Source of the DNA: Flexivirga oryzae
GTDB taxonomy: Bacteria > Actinomycetota > Actinomycetes > Actinomycetales > Dermatophilaceae
Assembly (NCBI RefSeq): GCF_014190805.1
Contig: NZ_JACHVQ010000002.1
Span: forward strand, 744,001 to 808,000
Length of the DNA stretch: 64,000 bases
Direction of reading: 5' to 3'
Part shown: piece after piece, positions 1-8,152 of the stretch
Numbering within the stretch: the first letter of the stretch is position 1
How the letters are laid out: each line of letters opens with the position of its first letter
Program-made: the position numbers and the translations under genes
The notes under the pieces: generated by a model
Databases searched by the model: none
Seen by the model: the letters and a program-made list of their open reading frames with translations, nothing else
Told to the model about the DNA's origin: nothing

Positions 1-175
1 GAACCACATCACCGTCGTCGGGCCAGCCAACTGGCGCGGCCGAAACAACTGACGGGTGGCTGAGTGCCATTGATGTGTTGTCGTGCGCAGCACCAACCAC
101 GCCATGGAACGCTGCACCCGCCAGCGTGATCGACAAAGCACCTTTGGCAATGACGCGAAGCGTACGGATCATCAT
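1..175 (-). CDS. Small secreted protein, partial (runs off window start)
   Basis: An open frame begins at an ATG at 175 and is still open at position 1, so only about 58 residues are visible. The upstream AGGAGG, five bases before the ATG, is a strong ribosome binding site and decides the start. The N-terminus reads as a signal peptide: a short basic start with Arg and Lys, then a hydrophobic stretch at about residues 12-28 ending in small residues (GVVGAA). It lies 115 bp downstream of the Sfp-type transferase gene on the same strand and may be the operon's last gene. No family was recognised. Confidence 0.55.
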   Translation of the reverse strand, partial: MMIRTLRVIAKGALSITLAGAAFHGVVGAAHDNTSMALSHPSVVSAAPVGWPDDGDVV

Positions 176-290
176 GTGGCCCTCCTGAGGTTCGTGTGAA
201 CTCGATGCAGATCATTTGAGCGGACCCGGGAACGGCATGGAAGATCCTCGGCTGGCATGCGTCGGCCATGACAGAAACCGGCAAAGCCGC

Positions 291-875
291 TCAATGCACA
301 GCTCGGGTCAACCACATCCGTGTACGCCGTGGCGCGGCTACCGACAGCACCCAATCAGCGGTCAGCAGCGTTCCGTGGAACAGGCTGGGCTCAGCGGTGG
401 GCCGCAAGGCCGACGATCCGCACACCCGGTTGGGCGTCCCGAAGTTTCGTGCAGCCAGCGCTCCCCCCTGCAGGCCGATACCACGGAGTTTCCCAATCGA
501 TTCCTTCATCGTCCACAACTGGAGGAATGCCACGTTCTGGTCTGGCTGTGAGCGCAGCCATGCGGTGTCGTCGAGATGAAAGAACCGTTGGGCGAGGCGT
601 GCCGGATCGATGACCCGGCGGTCGCGGGGCTCGACGTCGATCCCGATCGGATCGTCGAGGTCCGCTGCAACAGCGACCCAGCCGGCCGAATGCGCGATGC
701 TGACATGGATCGGCGGACCGTGGGGGATCTCGGCGGTCGCAGGGCGCCGGAGTGTGTGTCTGACGCGGACCTCATCCGGATTGCGTGCCGTGCATTCGGC
801 AACGACCCGACGCAGCAGGTCGTCGGCTGTTGGTCGCTCTTCTCGCCCCTCGCAGCGAGCGATCGCGCAGCGCAT
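291..875 (-). CDS. Sfp-type 4'-phosphopantetheinyl transferase
   Basis: Transfers phosphopantetheine from CoA to the serine of carrier proteins. The two family signatures are present: IGIDVEPRD (Mg-binding acidic motif) and WTMKESIGK (the W-x-x-K-E-x-x-x-K motif). The frame opens further upstream at 953, but that would overlap the thioesterase gene by 56 bp. The ATG at 875, 22 bp after the thioesterase stop, gives 194 residues and is the likelier start. It sits with an AcpS-type transferase and a thioesterase at the end of the operon, so its likely targets are the two ACPs encoded upstream. Class is clear; the exact carrier target is inferred. Confidence 0.88.
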   Translation of the reverse strand: MRCAIARCEGREERPTADDLLRRVVAECTARNPDEVRVRHTLRRPATAEIPHGPPIHVSIAHSAGWVAVAADLDDPIGIDVEPRDRRVIDPARLAQRFFHLDDTAWLRSQPDQNVAFLQLWTMKESIGKLRGIGLQGGALAARNFGTPNRVCGSSALRPTAEPSLFHGTLLTADWVLSVAAPRRTRMWLTRAVH

Positions 876-897
876 GTTCGATCCGAACCGTGCCCTG

Positions 898-1611
898 TCA
901 GGCGGCTGCGCCGGCGATCGCGTCGGTCGGCAGGCATCGGTCGAGCACGTCAAGCAACGCGGGTGCGTCTTGATGGAACAGATGGGAACCGATGACCGTG
1001 CTGGATCGGAACGTCTCCGTGCTGTAGCTCTCCCACTGGGTGATCAGCGACGGCGTACACCACGGGTCGTCACTGCCCGCTATAGCAGCCACGGGCGTGT
1101 CTAGCGGGTTGCGGTCGACGAACTCTCGCCAGCTCCGCACGAAGCGGAGACCCGCACGCAACCTCGGCAGCAGCACCCGCCGGAGGGTGCTGCTCCGCAG
1201 CGTCAGCGGTGCGCCGTTGGCCTTCTCCAGAAACGCGAACAACCGCTCCTCCGATGCAGCATCGTCGATGCGAGGAGCAGTGATGTGTGGCGGCAGGCAC
1301 GCTCCGAGAGCAAGGAAGCAGGGCCCGCGCCCCTGGTATTCGAGGCGTCGAGTGAGCGCGTGCGCAACTGCCGCGCCCATGCTGTGCCCGTACAGTGCAT
1401 ACGGCTGACTCGTGTGTGAGCTTCGCAGAATCTGACGCTCGAGTGCTCCGACGACGCGGTCGACGTAGACCCTGTCCTCAGGCTCGGCCATGTGCTGCTG
1501 CAGTGGGATCGGCACCGGAATGACGGCGAACCGGGACTCTGTCATCGACAAACGCCGATAGGTGAGTGCGCTGCCGCCAGCGTGGTGGAAGCACAGCAAT
1601 GGCAGTGTCAT
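898..1611 (-). CDS. Type II thioesterase (alpha/beta hydrolase)
   Basis: Editing thioesterase of the GrsT/RifR type, which frees stalled or wrong acyl groups from carrier proteins. At 237 residues it has the usual length. The N-terminal FHHAGGSA loop, the nucleophile motif GHSMG (Ser77), an Asp in GSDDPW (about 181) and a His in GSHLFH (His210) make up the expected catalytic triad. Its start overlaps the stop of the AcpS-type gene by 4 bp, so the two are translationally coupled. A stand-alone thioesterase fits a pathway that uses free-standing ACPs. It could also release the final product, but the type II fold makes editing more likely. Confidence 0.9.
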   Translation of the reverse strand: MTLPLLCFHHAGGSALTYRRLSMTESRFAVIPVPIPLQQHMAEPEDRVYVDRVVGALERQILRSSHTSQPYALYGHSMGAAVAHALTRRLEYQGRGPCFLALGACLPPHITAPRIDDAASEERLFAFLEKANGAPLTLRSSTLRRVLLPRLRAGLRFVRSWREFVDRNPLDTPVAAIAGSDDPWCTPSLITQWESYSTETFRSSTVIGSHLFHQDAPALLDVLDRCLPTDAIAGAAA

Positions 1612-2024
1612 GACGCCAACGGGTCAGAAGAGACTTCGGCGGCTGCACCCTCCGCGACTGCCACGGCGACTGCAACGACGACCGACGGCTGATGGGAGAT
1701 GGAGAGCTGGATCTCGGTGATACCGAGTTCATCCTGTCGACGGCGAGCTCCGCCGTGAAGGACGATGGCTGGTTCTCCGAACCAGCCGGTTGCAATCTCG
1801 ATGTCCCGCCAGGTGAGCCCCTGGCCGTACCCCCGGCCGAGCAGTTTGCCCACGGCCTCCTTTCCGCACAATCGCCCACTGCACCACTCGACGGCGCGGT
1901 CGGACGCCATCGACCTCACCCGCTCCGCTTCGGCCCGGTGCAGGATCCACTTGTGGCTCTTCGGAGTCCGGAAGATCCGATCGGACCGGCTCCTTTCGAG
2001 GACATCGATCCCTACCCGCATCAT
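1608..2024 (-). CDS. AcpS-type holo-ACP synthase
   Basis: Second phosphopantetheinyl transferase of the operon, of the short trimeric AcpS class (138 residues from the chosen start). It shows VGIDVLE near the N-terminus, the CGKEAVGKLLG motif with the metal- and CoA-binding Glu and Lys, and the C-terminal SISH segment. The start at 2024 forms an ATGA overlap with the upstream GNAT stop; a longer in-frame start at 2087 would lie deep inside that gene. An AcpS beside an Sfp-type enzyme suggests that the two dissimilar ACPs are primed by different transferases, which is inference. Confidence 0.87.
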   Translation of the reverse strand: MMRVGIDVLERSRSDRIFRTPKSHKWILHRAEAERVRSMASDRAVEWCSGRLCGKEAVGKLLGRGYGQGLTWRDIEIATGWFGEPAIVLHGGARRRQDELGITEIQLSISHQPSVVVAVAVAVAEGAAAEVSSDPLAS

Positions 2025-2617
2025 GACGCCACCTCGACTTTGGTCCGCAACCGGTCCTTGAGCTGACTCCAGCGTTGCTCGGCACACTCGAATGCATCCA
2101 AGAACTGCTTCCGGTCCTCGGTCCAGTAGAACGCGTCGCGGTCCTGACCGGCAGTGTTGTCGTCGTTCCTGCTCACGAGAGTTGCATAGCGGTTCAGCTG
2201 GCTTCGGCGCACGAACATGCTGTTGTGGCCGAGCACCTGATGGGTCACGGCGGCCATTCCGAGTTCGTTCCAGACGTACCAGGAGGCGGCCGTGTGCACG
2301 AGCAGCCCGTACGCACCGCGGTATTCAGGGAGAATCGCGAACGACAGCTCGCAGTGGGCTGCAACGACGTCCAATGAGGTGATCCAACAGAACCCGACCA
2401 CTACGCCATCACCTTTCGTCACGGTGTATACGCGCTTGGTCCACTGACCGTCGGTGATGGTGTGCTCTTCCCGCGCTCGAATCGCGTCGGCGGATGACCG
2501 GGAGCCCCATCCGTTCAGGTTCGCTTCGAACGCTGCGTCTCGCAGTAGTCGGGCGCGGATGGGGATGTCCGTGGAACGATAGTGACGCACTACGAGTTTA
2601 ATGGAGCGGGGGTTCAC
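2021..2617 (-). CDS. GNAT-family N-acyltransferase (first of four)
   Basis: 198-residue GNAT-fold protein. The acyl-CoA binding core is visible as VVVGFCWITSLDVVAAHCELSF followed by the loop PEYRGAYG, which stands in for the usual Q/R-x-x-G-x-G/A. The C-terminus has a W-rich helix and charged tail. It overlaps both neighbours by 4 bp in a block of four coupled GNAT-like genes. GNATs move acyl groups to amines; in lipidated RiPPs of the goadvionin and selidamide type they acylate the peptide. The acyl donor (CoA or ACP) and amine acceptor here are unknown. The Lys-rich peptide encoded upstream is a candidate acceptor. Confidence 0.72.
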   Translation of the reverse strand: MNPRSIKLVVRHYRSTDIPIRARLLRDAAFEANLNGWGSRSSADAIRAREEHTITDGQWTKRVYTVTKGDGVVVGFCWITSLDVVAAHCELSFAILPEYRGAYGLLVHTAASWYVWNELGMAAVTHQVLGHNSMFVRRSQLNRYATLVSRNDDNTAGQDRDAFYWTEDRKQFLDAFECAEQRWSQLKDRLRTKVEVAS

Positions 2618-3060
2618 GATGCCTCCTCTGGAATGCGGACGTAGACCGTGACATCGTGCTGCACACCATCCCGCAGGTGATGCGCGCGCATTGTTCCACA
2701 GCGCTGGAATCCACTGCGAACAAACGCATCCGGTGATTCATCCGCATCGAGAAACGTGATGAAGTTGCGGTAGCCATACCGCTGTTCGGCAAGCTCCAGG
2801 AACGCCGGCAGATGTGCTCCTGCCGCCTCGCTCATCGACACCTGGGCGTAGTCCGACAACTGCTGAGCCGGTGCGACGCCCAGCAGTTGTCCTGCGCACG
2901 AGTACACGGAGGCACGTGCCTGAGTCAGTCGCCGACTCATCCATGACGCGTTCTGGACGATCGGGTCCAGTCCAAGGAACCCGCGATACGCAGCCGGATC
3001 GTCCTGGAGAAGCTCGCAGGCCTCGTCGACATCCGAGCGGCGCAGTTCATCGTTCGTCAT
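2614..3060 (-). CDS. GNAT-like protein (second of four)
   Basis: 148-residue protein with the C-terminal half of the GNAT fold: AFLELAEQRYGYRNFITFLDADESPDAF then SGFQRCGTMRAHHL, the usual helix, beta strand and bulge ending in a strand that returns across the sheet. The N-terminal half is diverged and I see no clear acyl-CoA pyrophosphate loop, so it may be a degenerate or structural subunit. It overlaps the next GNAT by 4 bp and the previous one by 14 bp. It resembles the third and fourth members in its closing -GF- strand, suggesting family expansion inside the operon. Confidence 0.55.
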   Translation of the reverse strand: MTNDELRRSDVDEACELLQDDPAAYRGFLGLDPIVQNASWMSRRLTQARASVYSCAGQLLGVAPAQQLSDYAQVSMSEAAGAHLPAFLELAEQRYGYRNFITFLDADESPDAFVRSGFQRCGTMRAHHLRDGVQHDVTVYVRIPEEAS

Positions 3061-3511
3061 GGTCGCCTCCGCGCGCCCAGATCTCTCGGTCGTGGAATCC
3101 GCCGCCCATCCAGTGGCCGTGCGGGACGCGTGCCTCGCAGACGAAGCCGTTGTCGGCGAGGCCGGAGTACCCGTGCGGCCCGTCGGGTGTCACCCAACCC
3201 CAGATCTTGGTGAGATTCAGGTCGCGGAAGGTATACCGGACGATCTCGTCCACGGCCTGCTGAGGATCACTGGCCGGACCGAGAGCAATCTCGATCCTGC
3301 CCGTGCGCGCAGCCCAATCGATGTCGTGGACCGCTGCCACGGTGTCCGGCCCGAGAACCACTGGTCGACAGGTTTCGGGTTCGCAACCGCATGCGGTCAG
3401 ATCGGTCAGATCGGTCAGGGCCGGCCAGGGCAACGGGCGCGAGATAAGTTCCCCGGGGATCCAAGGGCCCCTGAACCGCGTCCGGTTCCCGTGACGAAGT
3501 GCGGTGATCAT
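3047..3511 (-). CDS. GNAT-like protein (third of four)
   Basis: 154 residues. The stretch VDEIVRYTFRDLNLTKIWGWV followed by SGLADNGFVCEARVPHG matches the C-terminal strands of ribosomal-protein-type GNATs, where N-GF marks the substrate-side strand. A Cys-containing insert (ACGCEPETC) near residues 40-47 is unusual and could bind metal or be structural. The start lies 14 bp inside the next gene's end, and the stop is followed by the second GNAT. The product is more likely an acyltransferase than a regulator, but no catalytic residue can be assigned. Confidence 0.58.
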   Translation of the reverse strand: MITALRHGNRTRFRGPWIPGELISRPLPWPALTDLTDLTACGCEPETCRPVVLGPDTVAAVHDIDWAARTGRIEIALGPASDPQQAVDEIVRYTFRDLNLTKIWGWVTPDGPHGYSGLADNGFVCEARVPHGHWMGGGFHDREIWARGGDHDER

Positions 3512-3996
3512 GGCGTCTCCTCTGGGGTGGAGTACTGGACGATGTCACGGCGTTGCCCATTCACGAAGCGTGCTGCGCGCATGAATCCCTCGTTGACGAG
3601 CCCAAGAATTGCGCACCCCCCGGCGGCCGCCGGACTGGCGTCGTCGACCAGAACGCTCACCTTGCGTACTGGGCACGTGAACCGTAGGGAGTTCGCTACG
3701 AGGTTGAAGGCCGCCGCCCATTGTTCAGGCGTGCAGGTTTCCGACACGTCGAGGTGGACTCGGTGGTGCTGCGCCGCGCGGGAGCCGATCGGCTCGGTTC
3801 CTGCGACCGCGACCGCGGATCCACAGCGCAGGACGGATCGCCCCTGCAACAGGTCCCACAACTCCGGCTCACGCATCGTGCGGGGCGACCGTCCGTCGAG
3901 TGTCGGCAGGTGTTGGTCGACGAGATCGAGGACACGCGGATCCGCGGGCTCGAGGTGCTCAACGGTCCACGCGGTGCCGGCGGTGACGTCACTCAT
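3508..3996 (-). CDS. GNAT-like protein (fourth of four)
   Basis: 162-residue protein from an ATG at 3996 that overlaps the MATE gene's stop (ATGA). The reading frame stays open further upstream to 4863, but that part is antisense-like shadow of the transporter. The segment PVRKVSVLVDDASPAAAG then LGLVNEGFMRAARFVNGQ shows the GNAT C-terminal strand-helix-strand with the E/N-GF motif. The N-terminal half is poorly conserved. With its three neighbours it forms a run of coupled GNAT-fold genes at 2021-3996. Function is inferred only from fold and context. Confidence 0.55.
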   Translation of the reverse strand: MSDVTAGTAWTVEHLEPADPRVLDLVDQHLPTLDGRSPRTMREPELWDLLQGRSVLRCGSAVAVAGTEPIGSRAAQHHRVHLDVSETCTPEQWAAAFNLVANSLRFTCPVRKVSVLVDDASPAAAGGCAILGLVNEGFMRAARFVNGQRRDIVQYSTPEETP

Positions 3997-5393
3997 CGCG
4001 GGTCTCTGCTCTCGATGATGTGTCGCACGTATCGGGGTGCGACCAACCCCGCGAGACCTCCCGCAATCGTCATCATCGCGTACAGCCCCACGACGCTGCC
4101 GGTGAAGTGTGTCAGGAGCCAGCCGATGACGATGACCTCGACGAAGTACAGAAGGTTCAGCACGACCGCGATGTGCCCAAATCCGGTTTCCTCGAGGATC
4201 GTCATGGTGCCGAGCGCCAGACCAGTGAGGCCCAGCGAGGGACCAACGATGTGAAGGAAGAGATACATCTGGTCCGCGGATCGATGATCGCCGATCATCA
4301 CCTCGGCCAGGCTGTGCGCCCCGACGATGAGCAGAACTGTCAAGAAGGCGTAGTAGGCGACCAGCAATTGAACTCCCCGCCGGTACAACTGCTGTGCCTC
4401 CTGTCCTCGCAGATCGCCGGTCTGGTTCATCAGGATCGCCAAACCGGATGCAAAGCCCGCGGCGGGCACGATGACGAGGGTTTGAATCGTCATACCGGCG
4501 GAGAATCCTTCGACAGTTGCCCGACCGTGCCCTGAGACGATGTGCAGCAGGAGCGAGTTCTCGATGAAGAGCAGGATGAACGATGCTGCGACCGGCAGCC
4601 CGATCCGGACGATGTAGCCCGTTACGGCGCTGTCCCATCGAGCGACGGTCCCTAGCGTGCACAGTTCGCGGTGCACGAGCAGGCCAGCGCCGATCGTGAT
4701 CTCGATGGCACCACCGAGCACATAACCGCAGGGGACGGCGAAAAGGCCGGCACCGGCGCCGAGTCCCACGAGGGCAACGAACGCCACGTTCACGCACGCG
4801 CCCGATACGGACATCAGGGTCCCGGCGGTGGTGGCACCGCTTCCGCGCACCATCGCTGCACACAACTCCCCGATCGCATTGATCGTGACCGCCACGACCA
4901 TCAGGATCAGGAAATGGCGAAGCTCAGGGACGTAGCTCGCCGGCATGTTGTTCGCCCACGCGAGTGGCCTGACCAGACCTGCACACAACAGCCCGACCAC
5001 AAGACCACAGACGATCACGATGCGTGCGCTGCTGCCGAGCCACGCACCTCGCTCAACGGCACCCGCGTCCCGAACCGTCCGGGCGGTCCGCACCTGGAGA
5101 GGCACGGCTGCACCAACCGTCACCGCGTTCAATACGAATGAGAGCGGCGCATAGATCGAGCGGATATAGAGCGCCGATCCACCCATCTGCCCGATCAGTG
5201 CCGTCAGCACGACGGTGGTCGCAAGCCCTATGCCCGAGCTCAGCGAGACAGGCAAGCAAACCCGCACGATCCTGCGTGTCCGGCTTGACTGCTGCGGCCC
5301 GTGGCCCGCAACAGTCGAACGCTGAGCTCCGCGGCCGGGCGCGTCATGCACAGCGCTGAGCGAACTCTTGGGCGATGTGGATGCGTTGGACAT
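3993..5393 (-). CDS. MATE-type efflux transporter
   Basis: Multidrug and toxin extrusion (MATE/NorM/DinF superfamily) membrane protein, 466 residues from the start at 5393, which has a GGAAGGGG ribosome binding site seven bases upstream. About twelve hydrophobic segments are visible. The first begins near residue 50 (LSSGIGLATTVVLTALIG); later ones include the Ala/Gly-rich helices around AAGFASGLAILMN and LGLTGLALGTMTILEE. The first 50 bp overlap the acyl-CoA dehydrogenase gene. As the only transporter in the operon it is the likely exporter, giving self-protection or secretion of the product. Confidence 0.85.
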   Translation of the reverse strand: MSNASTSPKSSLSAVHDAPGRGAQRSTVAGHGPQQSSRTRRIVRVCLPVSLSSGIGLATTVVLTALIGQMGGSALYIRSIYAPLSFVLNAVTVGAAVPLQVRTARTVRDAGAVERGAWLGSSARIVIVCGLVVGLLCAGLVRPLAWANNMPASYVPELRHFLILMVVAVTINAIGELCAAMVRGSGATTAGTLMSVSGACVNVAFVALVGLGAGAGLFAVPCGYVLGGAIEITIGAGLLVHRELCTLGTVARWDSAVTGYIVRIGLPVAASFILLFIENSLLLHIVSGHGRATVEGFSAGMTIQTLVIVPAAGFASGLAILMNQTGDLRGQEAQQLYRRGVQLLVAYYAFLTVLLIVGAHSLAEVMIGDHRSADQMYLFLHIVGPSLGLTGLALGTMTILEETGFGHIAVVLNLLYFVEVIVIGWLLTHFTGSVVGLYAMMTIAGGLAGLVAPRYVRHIIESRDPR

Positions 5394-6441
5394 TCGATAC
5401 CCCTTCCATAAACTCGAACCCGTATGCGTCACGCCACCACTTCTCCAGCAGCGGGTGCTCCAACAGGCTTGATGGTCCGAGGGATTCGATGGCCCACTCG
5501 GATAGATCGCGGCAAAGTTCGACTGCGTGGAGCTTTGCCAATGAAGCAAGGTGCGATACCGCGGGATCCTGATCAGCCTGCTCGGCGCCGCGCAACATCA
5601 ATGCGTAACCGGCGTCGATGCGCGCTCGGTGAAATGCCACGTCCAGTGCTGGTTTCGCCGCTGCCACGAGGTCGACGATGGCGGCCGAGGTCCCGATCGC
5701 GAGCGCAGCGACTTGCGTTCGCATGATGTTGAAGGCTTGTACTGCACCCCATACACCGCGGCGTGTGACCGGGAGATGCTGGCCCAGCACGGCATGGGAT
5801 GGGACAAAGACGTCGGAGAAGGTCAACTGGGCGATCTGTGCGCCCCTCAGACCAACCGTGTCGATCGGTGTTCGTTGGACTCCGGACGCGGCCGGATCGA
5901 GCAGGATGGCGCGGATTGTCAGCGGCGACAAACCGGTTCGGGCGAAGACGACGCCGATCTTCCCACGAGCGCCGTTGCCGATATAGCGCTTCTCGCCATT
6001 GAGAAGGTAGCCACCGTCCGTCGCGGTCAGCCGCGCCTCCATGCCCATGGCGTCGCTGCCGTGACGTGGTTCGGTGATTCCGCAGAAGCTGTGCGCTGCG
6101 GGATCGCTGAGAGCGGCGTAGAACGTGTCGCGCTGCTGCGGAGCGCCGAGCAGGTCGACGACCACCCCGGCCAGAGACGGACCTGGCGCTGCCAGAACCC
6201 CGCCCGCGTCGCCATACGCGAGGGCTGTCACGAGAATGCTGTGACCAACGCAGCCCTGTAGCTTCGCCTCGTCATTGCCAGGCGCGGGGAGCGACGCGTG
6301 CCTAAGCAGTTGCATACCGACCGAGTCGGCGTATCCGCTGGTATCACCAGGGTCCCGATCGATGGGGAGTGCCATCGCACGCAGGTCGTCAGCACCACGC
6401 GTCGTATCGGCGCTCTCGCCGAAGGTGTGCCGAGCGGGCAT
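5344..6441 (-). CDS. Acyl-CoA (acyl-ACP) dehydrogenase
   Basis: Flavin-dependent dehydrogenase of the ACAD fold, 365 residues from the ATG at 6441, which overlaps the preceding stop. Visible hallmarks are GITEPRHGSDAMG (flavin/acyl contact), LNGEKRYIGNGARG, the mid-domain LLDPAASGVQRTPIDTVGLR, and the C-terminal EGVSNVQRIHIAQEF, which corresponds to the usual YEGTSEIQ helix with a Glu retained. It likely introduces a double bond into, or oxidises next to the nitrogen of, an ACP- or CoA-bound intermediate. It follows a shorter ACAD-like protein, so a heteromeric enzyme is possible. Confidence 0.85.
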   Translation of the reverse strand: MPARHTFGESADTTRGADDLRAMALPIDRDPGDTSGYADSVGMQLLRHASLPAPGNDEAKLQGCVGHSILVTALAYGDAGGVLAAPGPSLAGVVVDLLGAPQQRDTFYAALSDPAAHSFCGITEPRHGSDAMGMEARLTATDGGYLLNGEKRYIGNGARGKIGVVFARTGLSPLTIRAILLDPAASGVQRTPIDTVGLRGAQIAQLTFSDVFVPSHAVLGQHLPVTRRGVWGAVQAFNIMRTQVAALAIGTSAAIVDLVAAAKPALDVAFHRARIDAGYALMLRGAEQADQDPAVSHLASLAKLHAVELCRDLSEWAIESLGPSSLLEHPLLEKWWRDAYGFEFMEGVSNVQRIHIAQEFAQRCA

Positions 6442-6442
6442 G

Positions 6443-7033
6443 TCAGGCCGCCATCTTTCGGGTGTCGCCCGCATCGGATCGGACGATCCAGGACTCGGCG
6501 ACGAAACGCAGCTGCATCAACTGGTGAGGGAGGTGGCCACGCTGATATCCCGAGGCCCCGAACAGGGTCATGGCGTTTCGCTCATGCCTGGCCAGCATGT
6601 CGGACAGCTCCCGCAACACCGTGTCACTGTCCACGCTGGTCAGGATCTGCCGGGAGGTGGCGACGGCTTGCACGATATCGGCGACGGTGCCCTCCACCAG
6701 CTGCATCCTTCCGATCGGCTGACCGCCGAAAGTGCGATCGCGAAGCCACAGGACCGCTGCGGCCGTAAGTCCTTCGAGCATGGTCAGGCGTGCTGAGAGC
6801 ACGGAACGAAGCAGCCCGCGACGGACCGTGGGAGACCGCTCACCGGCGGGAACGGACACCCAGCACAGGCCCGAGTCCAGGACACCGTGTGTCGTGCGAA
6901 ACCAGGCGTGCTCCTGCACCAACTGCGTCGGGAGGATCACCGTGTGACCACCGAAGGCTGCGATGAGGTCGACGTCACGGAGTAGCTGACTGAGCACTTC
7001 GACCGTGCCGTGTCCGGTATTGCTGAGAGACAT
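6443..7033 (-). CDS. Short acyl-CoA-dehydrogenase-like protein
   Basis: 196 residues from the ATG at 7033, 18 bp after the previous stop; the frame is open upstream but that part lies inside the neighbouring gene. The second half resembles the C-terminal helical bundle of ACADs: DRTFGGQPIGRMQLVEGTVADI, an Arg-rich helix, then ALFGASGY-like LFGASGYQRG. The N-terminal flavin-side beta domain is shortened. It may be a non-catalytic partner of the full-length dehydrogenase at 5344-6441, as in heteromeric ACADs. This is inference from adjacency and size. Confidence 0.65.
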   Translation of the reverse strand: MSLSNTGHGTVEVLSQLLRDVDLIAAFGGHTVILPTQLVQEHAWFRTTHGVLDSGLCWVSVPAGERSPTVRRGLLRSVLSARLTMLEGLTAAAVLWLRDRTFGGQPIGRMQLVEGTVADIVQAVATSRQILTSVDSDTVLRELSDMLARHERNAMTLFGASGYQRGHLPHQLMQLRFVAESWIVRSDAGDTRKMAA

Positions 7034-7050
7034 CGTGTACTTTCCGATCG

Positions 7051-7875
7051 CTAGATCTGCGCGTCCAGGGTGGCCGCGTAGATGCGCTGGGCGTGCGGGT
7101 CGTAATCCGCCAATAGATGCGTGCCGCTCTCGGGCCACTTCGACTCGACCGCCCGCCAGAGGCTGGTGCACATTCCTGCAGGGCCGACGAACAGGTCGCG
7201 CCCTGGAGCAAGCTGTTCGGGATCATCGGCGTACCCGGCGAGCGTGGCACCGACATAGACACCACTGATGCGCGGATCAGCGGCGATCATGTCGTTGAGC
7301 TGGCGGACCGGGTCCGAGGTCGACGCGACACGGAATCCCTCGAACACCGGGCCGGAGTCCGTGCCGAAACGGACAACTGCGGCGCCGTCGACCTTCGGCG
7401 GGTGCGGCGCGCCCGGGACGTGGTAAGGCGTGATCTGGTCAACGGCGAACAGCAGTCCGTCGGTGTGGTTACCCGATGACGCGAAGCCGCGCGCGATTTC
7501 GAGCGCCGTCAACCCTGCGCCACCGGCCTGATCGGACACGCCATACATCTCCGGGCGCTGGTCCTCGCCGCAGAGGGCATCAACCAGGTAGCAACCCACC
7601 ACATCGGTGAGCATCAGATCCGGCGTCGAGTACGCAACGGCAATCACTGCGGGCGCCGGCATGTCCTTGAGGAGGTCACGGGCGCATTGCCGTGCCATAC
7701 GGACGTAGCTGTGCCCGGGCCAAAGATCTTCGATGGGAAGGTCGGCCGGCAACTGGTACTCATCCAGCAGTTCCGCGGTTGACTGCACATCGGGGTCGTC
7801 GTACCGCTCGTGCCACGAGTGACGACACTCGACGGACTCCACTCGCTGGAGGTGAAGTTGACGCGTCCCGTTCAT
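7051..7875 (-). CDS. KAS III/thiolase-fold protein lacking the active-site Cys
   Basis: 274 residues from the ATG at 7875, two bases after the ACP stop. The order of strands resembles a ketosynthase III: AVAYSTPDLMLTDVVGCYLVD, then SDQAGGAGLTALEIARGF, where KAS III enzymes have A-C-x-G, then DGAAVVRFG and a C-terminal thiolase-like half. The position of the nucleophilic Cys is Gly here. It could be a chain-length-factor-like partner of the KAS III-like enzyme at 10719-11666, or an acyltransferase. Directly behind an ACP gene, it probably acts on that ACP. Fold call is moderate; function unknown. Confidence 0.6.
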   Translation of the reverse strand: MNGTRQLHLQRVESVECRHSWHERYDDPDVQSTAELLDEYQLPADLPIEDLWPGHSYVRMARQCARDLLKDMPAPAVIAVAYSTPDLMLTDVVGCYLVDALCGEDQRPEMYGVSDQAGGAGLTALEIARGFASSGNHTDGLLFAVDQITPYHVPGAPHPPKVDGAAVVRFGTDSGPVFEGFRVASTSDPVRQLNDMIAADPRISGVYVGATLAGYADDPEQLAPGRDLFVGPAGMCTSLWRAVESKWPESGTHLLADYDPHAQRIYAATLDAQI

Positions 7876-7876
7876 G

Positions 7877-8152
7877 TCAACTGGCCGCCGGAAAGACCGC
7901 GGAGGAACTGTGCGCCGCCGCGTAATCGGTGAGGCTGCCAAAGGTTTCGAAGACCTCCGGCTCGAGCTCGTCGGGATCGATGTCCAGGCCGAGACTGTCC
8001 TCCAGCACCATCAGGAGTTCGATGACGCTCGTGGAGTCCAGTTGCAGCTCCTCGAACAGCATGGTGCTTGCGTCGACAGCGCCCAGATCGTCCTTCTCCA
8101 GGACCACGCAGAGTGCTCGACGGACATGTTCGGCGACGGATTCATGCGACAT
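7877..8152 (-). CDS. Acyl/peptidyl carrier protein (ACP2)
   Basis: 91-residue stand-alone carrier protein. The phosphopantetheine site is Ser40 in LQLDSTSVIELL, followed by the acidic recognition helix MVLEDSLGLDID typical of ACPs. The gene begins 11 bp inside the decarboxylase gene and is followed after one base by the KAS-like gene. Order and spacing (ATP-grasp ligase, decarboxylase, ACP) recall the BtrJ-BtrK-BtrI set of butirosin biosynthesis, in which an amino acid is loaded on an ACP and decarboxylated there. That parallel is inference. Confidence 0.9.
   Translation of the reverse strand: MSHESVAEHVRRALCVVLEKDDLGAVDASTMLFEELQLDSTSVIELLMVLEDSLGLDIDPDELEPEVFETFGSLTDYAAAHSSSAVFPAAS

Noticed and set aside
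3997..4863. Upstream extension of the fourth GNAT frame (451-codon frame)
   Set aside because: The extra part is Arg-rich low-complexity sequence overlapping the MATE gene in another frame, a typical high-GC shadow.
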